DNA of 64,000 nt from Sesamum alatum (lineage: Eukaryota; Streptophyta; Magnoliopsida; Lamiales; Pedaliaceae). A program made the translations under genes and the position numbers. Shown here one piece after another: positions 28,186-42,700 of the stretch. The DNA lies in the NCBI GenBank assembly GCA_034509735.1, contig JACGWO010000012.1, positions 21,605,188 through 21,669,187 of the forward strand, given 5' to 3'. The notes under the pieces are model-generated. The model did no database searches and was not told the DNA's origin. It saw only the letters and a program-made list of their open reading frames with translations. The number at the start of each line of letters is the position of its first letter. The first letter of the stretch is position 1.

Positions 28186-29525
28186 AAAACATATAAAAAG
28201 ACATGATGTGACAATAATCATATTCTTTTGTCTCCAAATATACAACACAATACGTACAATATATTTTTATAATATTTATAATTAATTCCAGAAATAAATT
28301 TAAATTACTTTATTTTTAACACACACTTATTTATTTTTGTTTTTTTCTCTCTATTTCTATAAAACAAAATAAAACACTTTAAAAATAAAACCAAACATGA
28401 CGAAAGGATTTTCATCTCCATTTTTTTTTTCTTTGAGAAATAGAAAATCATGGGCTTTTTTGATCCTTGAGAGCCCAATTCTAACTTTGGTAAGAGTTGT
28501 TTTGCAATTTGCAATTTTGACAATTTATGTACTCTGGGCTTTTACAAATTAAATATTTAAGTCTTTTAAAGAATTAATTAATTTTATCAAATTATTTTAT
28601 ATATGTAATTCAAAAGGTTGAATGATACATATTTACTGGTTTGATTTTTGAAGCACTAAACCAAAATCAAATCAATAAGTGCATTGTGGTTTTACTTTAA
28701 ATTTAAATTGTGATTTGTTCAACAAATTATAATAAACGGTTTGATTATTAATTCGGATGGTTTGGCCGGTTCCAATATTCAATAAAATATAGTCCAGAAT
28801 TATAATTAAAGTATTTAAAATTATCTAAACAAACTCAAAAACTTTGTTATTTCGGAAATCCTTTGGTGCAAATGCAACCTTAGTTAAAATTTAAAAAAAT
28901 AGCCTTATTGACAGTCTAGATCAAATTAGAAATGGACTTAAAATGGGAAAAAATATTGGAAGTCATCAAAGATCAAAATTCTGGGACATTTTCAAAACAG
29001 GGTAAACTACGTTTTTCCCTAAAATTTGACATAATTATAAATATCATTTTATTATTTAAAAACTTAAAAATACTCCATCAAATAGAATATAATTATGTAG
29101 CCCTAGACAGATATGTAATAAAATTACTATTTTATCTTTGTTGAATATTTTATTTATCCAAAAGACTTTTGAAAAAATATAAAATCTGACGATGGATAAA
29201 ATAAATTATCCATAGAGAATTAGTTCATAACAATATTTTAGAAAATTTTAAAAAATATATAAATTTATAATTTATAATCAAATAGGGCATTTTGGACTGT
29301 TTACCATAAAAATTGAATGAAAACTTAATAAAATGAGCTCATTGTTAGACGAACATTAAAATTAAATAATATTTATAAATTTTTAAATATAAAAAAATTC
29401 TTATAATTATAACAAATTTCAGGAGAAGCATATTAATTTACAATTTAAAATTATTTGGAGAAGGGAGATCCAAACGCTGCGAATACTTCGCCAACAATCC
29501 ATTTCACCTCACATTTTTTTAATTC
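28186..29525. other. AT-rich intergenic stretch with a decayed repeat
   Basis: 29000-29312 begins GGGTAAACTACGTTTTTCCC and continues ATAATTATAAATATC, the wording of family E, but with a poorly matched second half. The rest is AT-rich with no supported gene. Confidence 0.4.
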
Positions 29526-29759
29526 CCCACGTCTATAAATACCCACCACCATCACCATCCGCATCAATCACTTATCCGAAAAGCAGGAAAAAAAAAGAGG
29601 AAAAAGTTAAACAAGTTGTTAAGCTTGAGAATCTTAAATGCGCTCTCAAACCCCTAACCCTAATTCCTGATTCCGTTGATTTTGTTTTTCTGATTTTTGG
29701 TGGAGAAGAAGAACAAGTATATCTGTTTGCCGAATTGAATTGATTTCTTGGCAATAGTA
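29526..29759 (+). promoter_or_regulatory. Core promoter and leader of the CUE-domain gene
   Basis: TATAAATA at 29534-29541, with CCCACGTC just before it, suggests a transcription start near 29570 and a leader of about 190 bases. AAACCCCTAACCCTAATTCC (about 29649-29668) is a telo-box-like motif within the leader. Confidence 0.5.
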
Positions 29760-32295
29760 ATGTCTGCTATAGTGTGTGGTAAGAGATCGTTCTTCGAGGA
29801 AATAGAATCAGCGGCGTCATCGCCGACGTCGGCGTCTCCGCCGGTTTACAAGAAGTTCCGGTGCTCTTCTGCCACGTCGCCGGTCCGGTTCACTTATTCG
29901 CCGCCTTTTCATCTGAGTCCGGTTGATCAGCTCAAGGCTTTGTTTCCTGATATGGAAATTCAGGTGAATTTTGTGACTTTTTCGTATTTCTTTTCTGGGG
30001 TTTTGATGCTGGGTTGGAGTTTCCGTGCGTTATAGTGTCTGATGGATCTGAATTGTTCATGATTCTACTTCATGGTTTCTTAAACACTGGGGTTTTGGCC
30101 TTTGTGGTTACCTTGGGTCATTTTTAAAGTATTGATGGATGGATTGCCTAATAGGTTGAGATTCTGCAGGATTGAATTTTCTTCTGGTGAGTTGTACAAT
30201 TAATCATGAACTGATTTTTATTTTTTTTGAATAAACATTGCGATTAACTGATTGCATTGAATTCAATGCTTTAGAAGTTTTGTTGCTTACAGAAGTTGGC
30301 TTCGGGTGATGCATAATTCAAAATTTTAATCATGCAGAGTTCAAAATATAATCGTATAGTTGTTAGACCTTTCAGAATTCTGATTGATAAGAGATTCTTT
30401 CATAAATCTAATGGGTGAAGTTTTTTCTTTTATTGTGTTGATTGCACAAATATTTATAAGATCAACAGCCACTTATCACTTTTCGCAATTATTTTCAGCT
30501 TCTTGAGAAAGCATTAAAAGAGGCTGGCGACGACTTAGATTCTGCTATTAATAGCCTTAACGAGCTTCATCTTGGATATGCAAAGGGAAACTCAGGGTCA
30601 GCTGCTGAAGAAAATCCAAATATGGAAAAAGGTATGACCTTACATAGCAAACAGAACTACGTCACGTGCCTTGATGACTGGAGTCCACCCTACATGCTTG
30701 GCTTTTGTGATAATTGTCCTTCTAATATTGTCAGTTATCTGTTACTCTTGGCTGATGACAGACCTTCGCTTCACGTGTTTATGTTTTCGTGCATATTTAT
30801 TACATACTTGTCTATTATATTTGTGATGATATCAATTCCTACTTTAATTGCTTCTGGACAAAAGCTAATAAATGGTTATCATCCAAAGCCAAACTGCTGT
30901 AGAATACCTTCCAAATTGGTCGTAATTGTACTTGTAGTTCAACCAACAGAGATGCTCTTGGCAGACGCTGAAGCTCCTTCTGGAGAGTGAGGTACCAGTT
31001 TGCTGTGGTTTGGCATGCTATAACAAGTGTATTTGCGACTCTTTGATCTGTGAATCATTGAAATGTCTCTTCATTGGCTCGTTCTAGCAGGATATCTGTT
31101 GCATTTGGCTTGACTGCCTGTTTGTACATAGAAGAGCTGATGTTTTTGTTACTATTGGATGTGTTACGTGTGCATTGTTAATGTTTCAAACTTGGTCCTG
31201 GATGCATATAAGGCATAGCAGGTTTTGAAAACTTCAAAACACATGACAATTATGGTTGTATATTACTGTCAGGTGCAACATTAACTGGTGGGAATGCAGT
31301 TCCTTTGGAGGCGTCTCAGTTCCAAAACAACCTGCCACTAAATGGTGCAGAGTGGGTGGACTTATTGGTGAGAGAGATGATGAATGCCACTAGCATAGAT
31401 GATGCTAGATCCCGGGCAGGGCGCGTATTGGAGAGTCTGGAGAAATCGATCAGCACTCGGGCTAGTGCTGAGGTGGCTGAAGGTTTTCACAAGGTCAGCA
31501 ATCATTCTTTATCCACCATACATATTACAGAGTCCAATAAATTAAAAGCCGTATATTGGTAGATGTTGGTGAAAAACATGTTCTCTTCTGTTATTCCCAT
31601 GTTAATGGATTTAGCTTTTATTGAGTGTTCATATGTATAACCTCTAGATGTATATGTGCTCAATGAAATTGTGGTGCCCTCTTGGCTGCTACACGAACAA
31701 CTATCTAGGGAACATAGAGTTTTTCTGTAAGGGAAAGAGACTGATGCTATTGCTTTTGCGCCGACTGCTCAATATATTGCTCTGTGTTTACAATTATCTT
31801 CCTGTGCTTCCAGGAGAACATGATGCTTAAGGAACAAATAGAGGCACTACTCCGAGACAATGCCATCCTCAAACGTGCCGTGACTATCCAGCATGAACGT
31901 CAGAAAGAGTACGATGAGAGGAACCAAGAGGTACTGCAATTGAAGCAGTTGGTGGCTCAATATCAGGAGCAGTTGCGAACTCTTGAGGTGAATGCTTTGG
32001 CTTCATAATGTTTTTGATTCAAGAAATGAAGCAATGTGCTACACAACTTACACTCACATTGAATTATCTTGTCTTGCATTTGTTAAATGGAAAAGGACCG
32101 AAATAAATAGAATATTTGTTTCCAATAAACGACTTGACAACCATGTCTGAATGTGTGTCGTGAATACTGCACATGCATTATGCTCACCTAAATTCCTCTT
32201 TCTTGCAGGTGAACAACTATGCCTTGACATTGCACTTGCGTCAGGCTCAGCAGAGCAACTCTATCCCGGGACGTTTCCACCCGGATGTATTGTGA
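29760..32295 (+). CDS. CUE-domain, coiled-coil protein (putative ubiquitin-binding)
   Basis: Exons 29760-29963, 30499-30631, 31273-31493, 31814-31987 and 32209-32295 give 272 residues. The start ATG at 29760 gives MSAIVCGKRS, matching the N-terminus of the plant family annotated as ubiquitin system component Cue. A Ser/Pro-rich basic N-terminus is followed by a CUE domain at about 54-94, with VDQLKALFPDME as the first helix and a downstream LLEKALKEAGDDLDSAINSL; CUE domains bind ubiquitin in other proteins. A middle region (GAEWVDLLVREMMNATSIDD) precedes a strong coiled coil from about 185 to 260 (LKEQIEALLRDNAILKRAV). The last exon ends FHPDVL. All junctions are GT-AG. The precise cellular role is not known to me. 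Confidence 0.9.
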
Positions 32296-32620
32296 TGGAA
32301 AAACATGAAGCCGGCTCACAAAGCGTGGTGTGCATCAGCTGCTTCTTATATACGTTGTATGTCGAAATGTTCGACACCAAAATTACATGTTGAATGCTAA
32401 AATTATATGAAGTCTGTAAGTTGGCAGTCATTTTTTGGAGGATTGGCCTCAAAAGCAAATCGACTAATGTTATATGGAACATTGTGATTCGAATTATGAC
32501 TGAAATCGGATTACACATAATTGGTTTGTGATTCCTTTTGCTCTCTCTTCTTTTCGGCACAGAGTGTTTGGTGGTTCTATAAATGCTGTACGCATCGTGT
32601 AATGAAACTACTACAGCTGC

Positions 32621-32702
32621 ACTACATAATCGGGATCATTATGCTAGTCGTTCTTCTCGAATTACACATAATTGGGATTATTATGTTGGTAGTTCTTCTT
32701 GT
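32621..32702. repeat. Short tandem duplication, two units of about 41 bp
   Basis: ACATAATCGGGATCATTATG plus TAGTCGTTCTTCT is followed directly by ACATAATTGGGATTATTATG plus TAGTTCTTCTT. The start of the unit also appears once more at about 32512. It lies downstream of the CUE gene. Confidence 0.55.
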
Positions 32703-32849
32703 GTTTTCTATAGACAAAAAATAAATGATACGGGTATAGAAGGAATTTTCAGAAATAGAGAATATTCTTTAAGAAAAATTGTAGTTGTTTCAGGTCGAAT
32801 ACATGATCTCCTGGGAGGTCCCAATTCGCGATCTTGATGTAGGATGTGA

Positions 32850-33200
32850 TTACGAAGATGCTAATGGTCCTTAAGAAGAGGAAAACATGGTATGCTAGTC
32901 GGGATGATCTCCGGCGAAGATCTTTTGATGTTTAAATAAGTCAAAGTTGGAATTATAATATGCGAATTGGAGTAGTAATTGTCACAAAATGTAACAAATA
33001 CATCTTACCATAACTGAAGAGGGATGTGGGTGTTTATAGGAACAAATGTGGTCACTTGTCTGTTTCATGTGGCGTCATCTCAAATCTTGAGTTGAAACGT
33101 TGTTGGGCCCAGATCCAGGGTCTTTGGAGCGAGGCTTCAATCGGGTTATTGAAGCAGGTCAAATCGTGTAACCCAACCCAACAATAAATACACGAATCCT
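32850..33200 (-). mobile_element. LTR fragment, probably Ty3/gypsy-like
   Basis: Read on the minus strand, CCTATAAACACCC (a TATA box, about 33026-33040) is followed about 110 bases later by CATCAAAAGATCTTCGCCGG (about 32912-32931) and AGATCATCCCGACTAGC. TATA followed by TTAAGCATCGGAGG-like and TCTTCGCCGGAG sequence is a recurrent layout of plant gypsy LTRs. No internal coding region or second LTR is nearby, so it is a solo or truncated LTR. Confidence 0.45.
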
Positions 33201-33742
33201 TATTTCAAGATATTATTTTCATCATTTTTCAAAATTATTTATATATACTTTTCAATAAATAAGATGTATCCCCATCAGAAGTCAAATAAAATGAGAAATC
33301 ATTGAAATGGGAAAACCATTTCAAACATAAAGAAAGCAGCTCTATAGTTGAAAAATATCGTAATTGTTTGTTACACTCGTTGGGTTTTAGTGATCGTTAC
33401 GTAAGTGTGCAAATAATACAAGTTACTCGTTTCGCGAGTATTTTTTTCAAGTATTTATAAAATCGTGGTTTAAAATGACGCAGAAGCGCATCACACCTCA
33501 ACTTTTCTGGTTCACCTTTCTCCACACCCACACAAATAGGAAAAGGCAAAAACTCCGACGCCAACAGCAGAGCTTCAACTCTGATATCCCCCCAACAAAA
33601 ATGACCCGAATTCCAACTGCTCCCACATTCTTTCAGAACATTCATCGAACACTTACAGTTAGTTAGTTAAAAAGGATTTCCAAATAACTCTTCTTTCGAA
33701 GTTCCTAGAGATTGTATAATCACTCCTTAATTTTGCTCTACA
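33200..33742. other. Upstream region of the DnaJ gene
   Basis: No gene. AT-rich sequence leads to a less AT-rich leader from about 33475. I do not see a convincing TATA box at the expected distance. Confidence 0.35.
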
Positions 33743-36700
33743 ATGGCCGCCGCCACCGCCACCGCGACGTCACTGTGTTTCCCTTCTTCTTTGAGCTTGA
33801 CGCCCCAGAACCAGAGGAGTTTATTCCCTCCTCTAGGCTCTTCATCGTCTTGCTTTTCTGCTGGTGGGGACCTCGCGTGGGGCAACAGGAAGTTTCTGCG
33901 AGTTTCTTTATCCTCTGCTACACAATTGAATAAGAAAATGGCTGCAAGGAGGTTTGGGAGAGCGGTTGTGGTTGCTGCAGCCGATTATTATTCCACTCTT
34001 GGAGTGCCAAAATCTGCTAGTAGCAAGGAAATTAAGGCTGCTTATAGAAAGCTGGCTAGGCAGGTACAGGCGCAGCGATTTATGGGTTATTTATTTTGAC
34101 AAGTTTTTGATATCCGAATCCAGAGTCTGCTATATTTGCTGGAAATCAAGCCTTATTTACTGTGATGAGGTTGATCCTGATAAGTCTTATCGGTTTGGTG
34201 ACATCCTCACTAACTTGTTTGTAAAGGAACTTGATTAGATTTGGTTTCATCCACATACGTGATCCAACAGCAATATGTTCATGTATAGCAGTATAGATAC
34301 ACTATAGATATTTTTTAAGAATTGACCATTATTCCTTTGGTCTTCAGTACCATCCAGATGTCAATAAAGAACCTGGAGCAACTGAAAAGTTCAAGGAGAT
34401 CAGTGCTGCATACGAGGTAAGCACCGGAGGTATCAGTGATACTATTGTCTGATTAGCATGTGATTGTTCTTTTGACTATAAAGAAGTTCATACCAATGCT
34501 GTTCAGCTTGTTGGGCTAGAGTGAGGTTTTGCTTCTATTGGATTTTGCGTGGTCTGCAGCTATGGGAACCCAATTATTTGATTTTTGAAATTATTGAATG
34601 ACTTGAGGTTTCTGAAGTGGTAGATGTGAGGATTGTCGAAACAGCATTCTATTTTTCACAGGACACTCCACTTTGTTGTTGACACACTCCTTTCTTCCAT
34701 TCAATTTTTGATAGAGAAACCCTGAATTATATGCTTCCAGAACTCCCACTAGTTGGTCCTCTTTGTGTTAAGCAGATGATAGGCAGCAGTCTATATAGAA
34801 CAGATGACCTTTGAGGGAAGTGATTTCAATTCTTGATTCGCTAAGACTTTGCCCTGAGTGGCAGTGTTGTTTGCCATTTGATGCAACTTCAAATTAGTGG
34901 GGTCTCTCGAGATGTAGGCATGCTTTAGAAATCCACTTCTACCATTATATCTTGTGGACTTTTGAACCCTGTTAATTGTTGTTTGCCATTTTAGGTTCTG
35001 TGACATGGTTATGCAATTCATCATTTCTTTAATGTTAGACTCCTGATATAAATTTCATTGTACATCCTTGTTTTCATCTTGAGCCTTCTTTTGGTTGTTG
35101 TAGTGGATTTTAATGATCATTATTGTTGATCTTATTGTACATAATGTATGGCTAGGTTTTATCATCTCAAAACCACTGGATTAAATTAAGTAAATCCATT
35201 GTGACAGCAGCTCTGTAAAATCTTAATGGATAAAATGATATATCAAATGACATAGAACATCAAGGAAATGGAAGCTGCACAAATAGAGATTCATGACACT
35301 TCTGCAGTCCTGAAAACCTGATTGCCTTCTGACATTCAGGGTTTAATAGTTGATCATGACTCTGAGACAAAATCCTATTTGATCTAGCAGTGTTGCATTC
35401 CACGTGCACACGAGGAGACTAGGAATATCCATAATTACATTGGCAAAACACTCAATGATCAAAGATTGTGGGAGAATGTAGAATGTAAATCTGCAAAGCT
35501 CTTGTCATATAAACCCCGCAATCACCTCTTTACATAGAACTAAAGAATTTGAAGTTCACATTAAAACTAATAAATCATGTCATATAATGATAATAAGTTT
35601 GATAATAAATTAATTCATAAAGTCATAATCAAATGGCCGCAAAATTGAATACTAGAGTCCAGAGGTCCAATAGTCATATAATTAATAAGATCATAAACCA
35701 AAACAAAATGGTGCCCTTGCTGAAATGAAATGATAAATGTTGAAATAATGTAAAATGAGAAAATTTTAAAGCTTATATCCTGCAGATCACTCCTTGAGGA
35801 ACTATTTCTGTAGGTTTCTTTTCTGCTTCGTTGTATTTCTGTAAACTTCATTTTTGAGTAATTAGGGAAGCTATGTGTTGTGATACTGTATTCTATTACT
35901 CTCCTCGAGGCATATGTTGCTTGTTTATCACTCTCCATCACATTACTTTCATGAAAAAGAACCGTGCCCACATACCCTTAATGTTTATTGAAGAATCATG
36001 ATTCGATGATAGTTAGAGAAGAGTACTATAGATAGTTTGTCATATGCAGGATGTGTGCATGTACTGTTGAAGAAGTCTGAAGTACGCTATTGTCAGGTAC
36101 TATCAGACGACAAAAAGAGAGCTCTGTATGATCAATATGGTGAAGCTGGTGTTAAAAGTACAGTAGGCGGAGCTGGTGGTTATACGGTATTGCCTAAGTT
36201 TCTCTACGCCCCTTTTTTCTCTTCATAGTTAATCATATGTTTGTGGAAGAATGGGTAATGGCCCATGCATAAAATGCTACGGTTTGCTGTCCACTTCCAA
36301 TGCTGCTTCACATAGTCATTTTACCTTTTTAGGAAGATTCCTGAGGATACTCATTGCTCGAATTTCAATTAGCAATTTCCGCTTGGTTTTGTTTAAAGTG
36401 GACCTTTTTCTGGTAGGTTTGTTTGCCTTATAGTAGGGTGCAGGCAAATTGTTTCTGAACCTAACATTTTCTCATTACATACCACATCGTGAAATTATAT
36501 GATCATAATATAAAGTCTAGTGTAAGGTTGTCGATGACTTCCTTCTCAAGAGTTTCTTTCCAAGAAGATGCATATACTTTAGAAGGCTTGCAAACTAATC
36601 AACATAGTACCTCCAAAATAGATTTATTTAGCTTGTTTACTTATTTTAAGCATGGAAGTACTCATCATTAGCAACTTGAATGTGAAAAGAGATATGTTCA

Positions 36701-39700
36701 TTTGACTACATAATGAGTGCTATAGTGATGATACACATGTCTTTTTCTGTAGGCTACAAACCCTTTTGATCTATTCGAGGCATTTTTTGGCCCTAGTATG
36801 GGTGGGTTCCCCGGAATGGATGGGTCTGCATTTGGAACATCACGTCGTACTACTGTTACCAAAGGTGAAGATCTCCGGTGAGTCAAACTTGAGTGGATAT
36901 TTTCCACAACATGCTTGTTATATTCCTTTGTTAGTTTTACTTCCACTTTTGTGATGTTAATTGTTACTAAAAGCATGTAACTTGGCTGTAATTCTTTCCA
37001 TTTTTTAGCGTGCAAGTTTCTTACAGGTTTGCATGGTTTTCTCGAGTGATCCTCGAAGTTCCGTGTAAAAGACTTTTATCAGCTGTGACTTTTCTTCCTC
37101 TAGATTATGTTATTTGTTGTGTGCATTCTGGATTGGATAGTGATGTTTGGTTGTATGGTCTGCTGAACTAAAATTTTCCCTTGCTAGCATTTATCCTCAT
37201 CAAGATTCACTCATCACTCAAAATGTATTTCAGTTACGATATGACATTGGAATTTTCGGCGGCTATATTTGGGACAGAGAAAGAGTTTGAGCTGTCCCAT
37301 CTTGAAACATGTGATGTTTGTGCTGGTACTGGAGCAAAAGTAGGCTCCAAAATGAGGATATGCTCAACATGTGGTGGCAGAGGTCAAGTCATGAGAACTG
37401 AGCAAACTCCTTTTGGCATGTTTTCACAGGTATCAATATATGCCATTGAAGCTTGCTTCAACAGTTATGGCTCTTATGACACAAGTACTGTTCTGGGTTC
37501 AACACCTTGTTTGAACATGTCTAGCATATAGTGGAAAAAAGGAAAGGAATTATGATATCAGTCATGGTGATTGGTTATAGTTAGTGATGTTTATTTTTAA
37601 GTTGGACTTTCTTGGAAGGTCTCTGGAAGCCTGTGGATGGCTTAGCTCAGTTTGGTATTTATTATTTGGTCTATCATCTGAGTATCTGTTAAATATCAGG
37701 TTTCTGGTAATATTTTAGGTAAACTATGCTGCACAATGGAATGTTATAAACATTAATCAGTTGGGCAAGCATGCAAGTAATTTATGTGCTAGTCTTTAAC
37801 TAAAGCATAAGTAGACTAGGTGCTAAAGTTTGATACAACCTCTAATAACATTAACTTAAGCTAAACGTTCTTATTTCTTGCTTTATGCCTGTATACTTTG
37901 AAACCCTTGCCATGTGTTTGATGCATTAATGTGCCCTGTGGTTTTTATTTTGCTAAAAGAAATTGATAATTTGTGTAGAAACAAGAACCAATGCTTTCTG
38001 GTATAGAAGTCAAAAGATACACTTAAATTTTAGTGTGCAGGGAAAAGACTGATGCTTATTCCCAAAAGTGTGTAAAAGATAAGGTGTATAAACAGCAACC
38101 TTTCATCTTATAACTGATAAGATCATAAGAGTTACTTCTGCTGTTAGATGTAGTATCTTGTTATTCAGCACCACAGATGTAACAATATTACATCAAGAGA
38201 TCTTGGTTATGCCTGGCTTCTGTATTAAGCTGGTTAGCTGGAGATTGAGTTACGTAATGGGGCTTTTGCGATTGTTTAGTGACTGTCAGCAAATTTATTT
38301 TGCTGCAACACAGTCTGGCATAATGCAGGATCAGTGCAAAGGAGAGGAAGTAGGCTACGTAAATACATAAAAAGATGAAGGAAACATATTTTAACTAGCA
38401 TGACTTACTTATATCCCCAGCTTTTATTTCTGTCAGACCAGGTACCATCTTAACACATACCTCCAGTAGCCTCTCTGTGAGTCAGTAGATGACGGTTTTA
38501 AAAAAAAGGTATAGAGAAGTATGACTTAAGTGCCTTTGTCATTGAGCAGTGACTTAGGATATGATTTCATATCAATTTAGGTAGAATCCTACCAAATAAC
38601 AATACCAGAATTTTCTAATGTGAACTTTTCATATCTTCCAAAGTATTACTTTTATCATCTTACAATTGTATTCCAGTTGATTAGTATTATGTAACTGATC
38701 ACTGGATGCTCTTATGCAGTGGCATGCATGCTTTTGATGAAAAGAGAAGAGAAAGATTTTCAGTCGCTTGTAAAATAATTTATTTGTTAAAAGAAGTATT
38801 TCTAAAAAAACCAAAAAAAAGTAAAAAAGAAAAAGTAAAAGAAAAAGAAGAGACAAATTGGTGCAGCAAACTTCAGTGGCTCATGATGGTCATCTTTTGT
38901 GTTTTTATTTTCTGAAAGCCATATTTCCTGATAGTTATTCTACCCTTCTGTTACTTTTTTGCTGTCAGTGGGGCTTTTCTTTATATTTCCATGGAAATGC
39001 AGTACATGTTGTATGTAGAGGGAACTACTAGTATTAAGATATTCAAGCACAACCCTGGTCTAAGACCGCCACTGATGCACGCCAGGGATAGACTAATTGC
39101 TCTTGTTTCTGATTGATGAATTTATTTGTTAACATGAAGATAGTGCATTGTACAATGCGCTACATTGCTTGCTCTTTGGAATAGACACCACCAGTGGTTG
39201 AAAGTCAATTTTGAAGTTGTAAATGTTTTTATCATAGTTACGGAGCGATTGTTCTGTCTATCAATTGTAGCTTAGAATTTTTGAGTTATTCTGTAATGCA
39301 TATATATCTCCATAATCTTCATAGGGAGTATTTATACTTTTAATTCATGTTAAAGATTAAAGGTCAAAGTTTTCTCTTGTCATTTAATGTCTTCAATGAG
39401 CAGTACTATTCCAATTCGTATTGGTATATGGGAATACAGTAAATGAGTTGCCAGTATTTTAACTTCCTGGTGTTATGGGATTTAACATCCTTACGAGTCA
39501 ATGAAATCTTATAGTTGTGAGGTAACTCCATAGTACTTTACTTTGAAGATAGGGTTGGACAAATAGCTTTCCTAGAAAAAAAAAAGTGGAAAACAAATAA
39601 TAAGGGAGTACATAAAGCATGGGTGGAAGATAATGCTTGGGATGGTTTTAGTACTCATATAGCACATCACAGGTTGTATTGCTTGCTTTACAGAAGCAAC

Positions 39701-42700
39701 GCTAGGGCTCTTTATGGAATGGTAAGTAAGCGCCCTAGAACCAAATTCTGCCTCGTGTTCACATCTCTGCTTCCAAGATTGGCTTGATTTTATAGTCTTT
39801 TTCTGAGTTGCCTGGATCGCTTTGGTTGATCTGTCGTTGTATTCGTGGAACAAATTAGGTTACTATATGCCCAAATTGTGGTGGGGATGGTGAAATGATA
39901 TCTGAATCCTGTCGTAAATGCTCTGGTGCTGGCCGGATACGAGTTAGAAAAGATATCAAAGTGAAAATTCCTCCTGGAGTAAGCAAGGGCAGTATTCTTC
40001 GAGTTGCCGGAGAGGGTGACGCAGGGCTAAAAGGGTATGTCTATGCTCATTTTCTGCTTTTTCTTTAGATATGATTCTCTGATCCACCCATCTGATTGGA
40101 ATTTGGAAGTTACACCATTTTGTGTGTAAACTATTTGTCATGCTAAATTGGTTATTTAACTGGATGTAAATCTATCGTTCCATATATAAAAATATTTTAT
40201 TCATGCTCATAAGTAAAAAGTTCAAACAGAAGATCATTGTGTGAACTCAAATGTAATCAGAAGGTGTCCAGGGGAGGCTGCCCATGTTAAAGGGACAGAT
40301 GAATCCTGTTTTTAATATTTTTGGCAGGTAGAGGTAGTTTTCTATTGATTTTCTTATTCTTTTACGTTCTTTTCTGCATAATCGCTGTTATTTTCTCTGC
40401 AAGCCGCCCCTATATACTACTTCTAAGTTCTGCTGGCATTTGTTGATATTGGAACTTTTGCTTGTGAAATCTCAATGATAGGGAAGCTGATGTTCTTTAA
40501 CTTCTCATGATAGTATGAGGATTTGGATATAGTAGCTCTGAATTCACAACTAGCAAACTTGTGTGCCTTGGTTGTCCATAGCAAGGGTTGTCCACTTTCA
40601 TTTGGAAGTTTCTAATGTTAAGCATCACATGGTTCAATGGCTTTAAGGTGTTCTGACCTGTTGCATGGTTTTCCCTTTTGCTATGCTATTCTGACTCCTT
40701 TTCGGTGTAAAGGACTGCAAGTTGTTATTCTTATCTTCTTTGAAGAAACCTCTTATTTTCTCTTTCTCTTTTCCAACTCCCTGAAGATGTATTTCCTCTA
40801 TCAGAGAAAAGATCTACTAAGTAAAAGGGGAAAAACAAATTTAAGGAAGATAGTTAAAATAGGATAAAGGTAAAGGAAGATCTAGAGAAAGAACCAGCCA
40901 AATATTCCTTGAATATCTTAAGCTCCTTCTTTAAGATGTGCTGGGTCATTGTGGACCCGGCAAAGAGCATAAGATCCCTATCTAAACCATCAAATCTTGA
41001 TGTAGGTAGGCTTATGACTATATAATGTACAGAAGCTCTACCCTTCTCTCTCCCCCCTGCTTCACTTTCTGAGCAACCAGTAAGATTGCAGATGCCTCTG
41101 GAACCCTGGAGTTTGAATATGAACCTCGTGATTTGTGACCTTTGAGTCTTTGACCTAGGAGGTACTAAGCAGGAGAAAAGTTGCACCTACTAAAGCAGTT
41201 CAATTAGTGAAGTAGTGATGGTAGGCCAATTGGAAAAGCTTCTTTGGGGGGGGGGGGGGGGAGGCTTATGCCTGGTGTTGGTTCTGCAAACTGTACGGGC
41301 AAGAATTTTTTATGGTTCATAATCATATTTATTTGTCTAATCTATTTCCCTTCTGGGTTAGAGTTTCTGTCTTGTATATGTCAAAGATACACAGCCAAAT
41401 GCATGTTTTTTACTCTTCTCGGGGCTTCTCCCCATTATACAGGGGCCCACCTGGAGATCTTTTTGTCTATCTTGATATTGAAGAGATACCTGAGATTCAA
41501 AGAGATGGCATAAATCTGTCTTCGACAATTTCAATCAGCTACCTGGATGCCATATTGGGGACTGTTGTGAAGGTACATTTGCTCTTGGCTCTTGTTTCAG
41601 ATTCTCATTATTCTTTTAGTCTTCTTGTTTTGCGCTTCTTCAAGTTTATCCTTTGATGTCGCAGCCGGGAGAGAGTACTACTAAAGTGCACCCTACCTGA
41701 AATTGTAGTCACTGACTCGAGCAATGAGTATAATGACTCTGCTGTTAGCATTCTTAGGCTGTACTTGTCAAATTATATATTTGGGGTTCATAACGATCTG
41801 TCATGAGTCCAGGAAATAAAAAAGCTTTCAGTTACAATTCTAGAAGAGTTATTTTAATTGATGATCGTAGATTCTTGCCGTAGGCCCATCCATCTTTTGA
41901 CATCTGTCTTTGTTTTTGAAGAAAATTATGCATGCGAATCATGTGATACATACTTGAAGTGATTTTAGTTACCTCTGGATTGTAAAACTTTACCTATGCA
42001 AATTGGATGTAAGCTATGCTGTGGAGTTTTGTGCTATTCTTACTGGTATTGCCAAATCACCTCATGTCCATACGCTGATATGTGGTATAGGTTAAGACCG
42101 TTGAAGGAATGACCGACCTGCAGATTCCTCCAGGTACTCAACCTGGAGATGTGCTTGTCTTGGCAAGAAAAGGTGCGCCTAAACTAAACAGGCCATCAAT
42201 ACGTGGTGACCATCTATTCACTGTTAAAGTTAGCATTCCAAAGCGTATCAGGTATATAAATAACCTTTCTCCTTTGATCTAATTCTATCTGCATGTGAAC
42301 TTTAACTTTTCCGAATGTTTGTAGAAAATAGAATACTAGTTTATGCTTTGTTATAGGGTTAATTATATTGGTTGTATTTTTTTCTGCCATTGCCGTGTGA
42401 TTGCACACATTTGTTTCTGTTTGTTGGACACACATGTTTGTAGCTGTGTGCATAGGGGTTGAAATACTTGCACAATGTCTTGTATCCTCTTGATGCTTTC
42501 AGATAAATCAAATTGTGTTCTTATGTTCAGGACATTTTAGTATTACACATTTTCTTTGTTTCATATTGATGTTTTGATCACCTGTTCCCTGTGTTAGTGT
42601 ATAATATAAAATTGGCAAGAGTCAGTATCCAATAATCATGTCTCTTTCTGTTGATTGGTGTTATTCTGTGGATTTGGTGCTGTCAAATACCGAGCAATGA

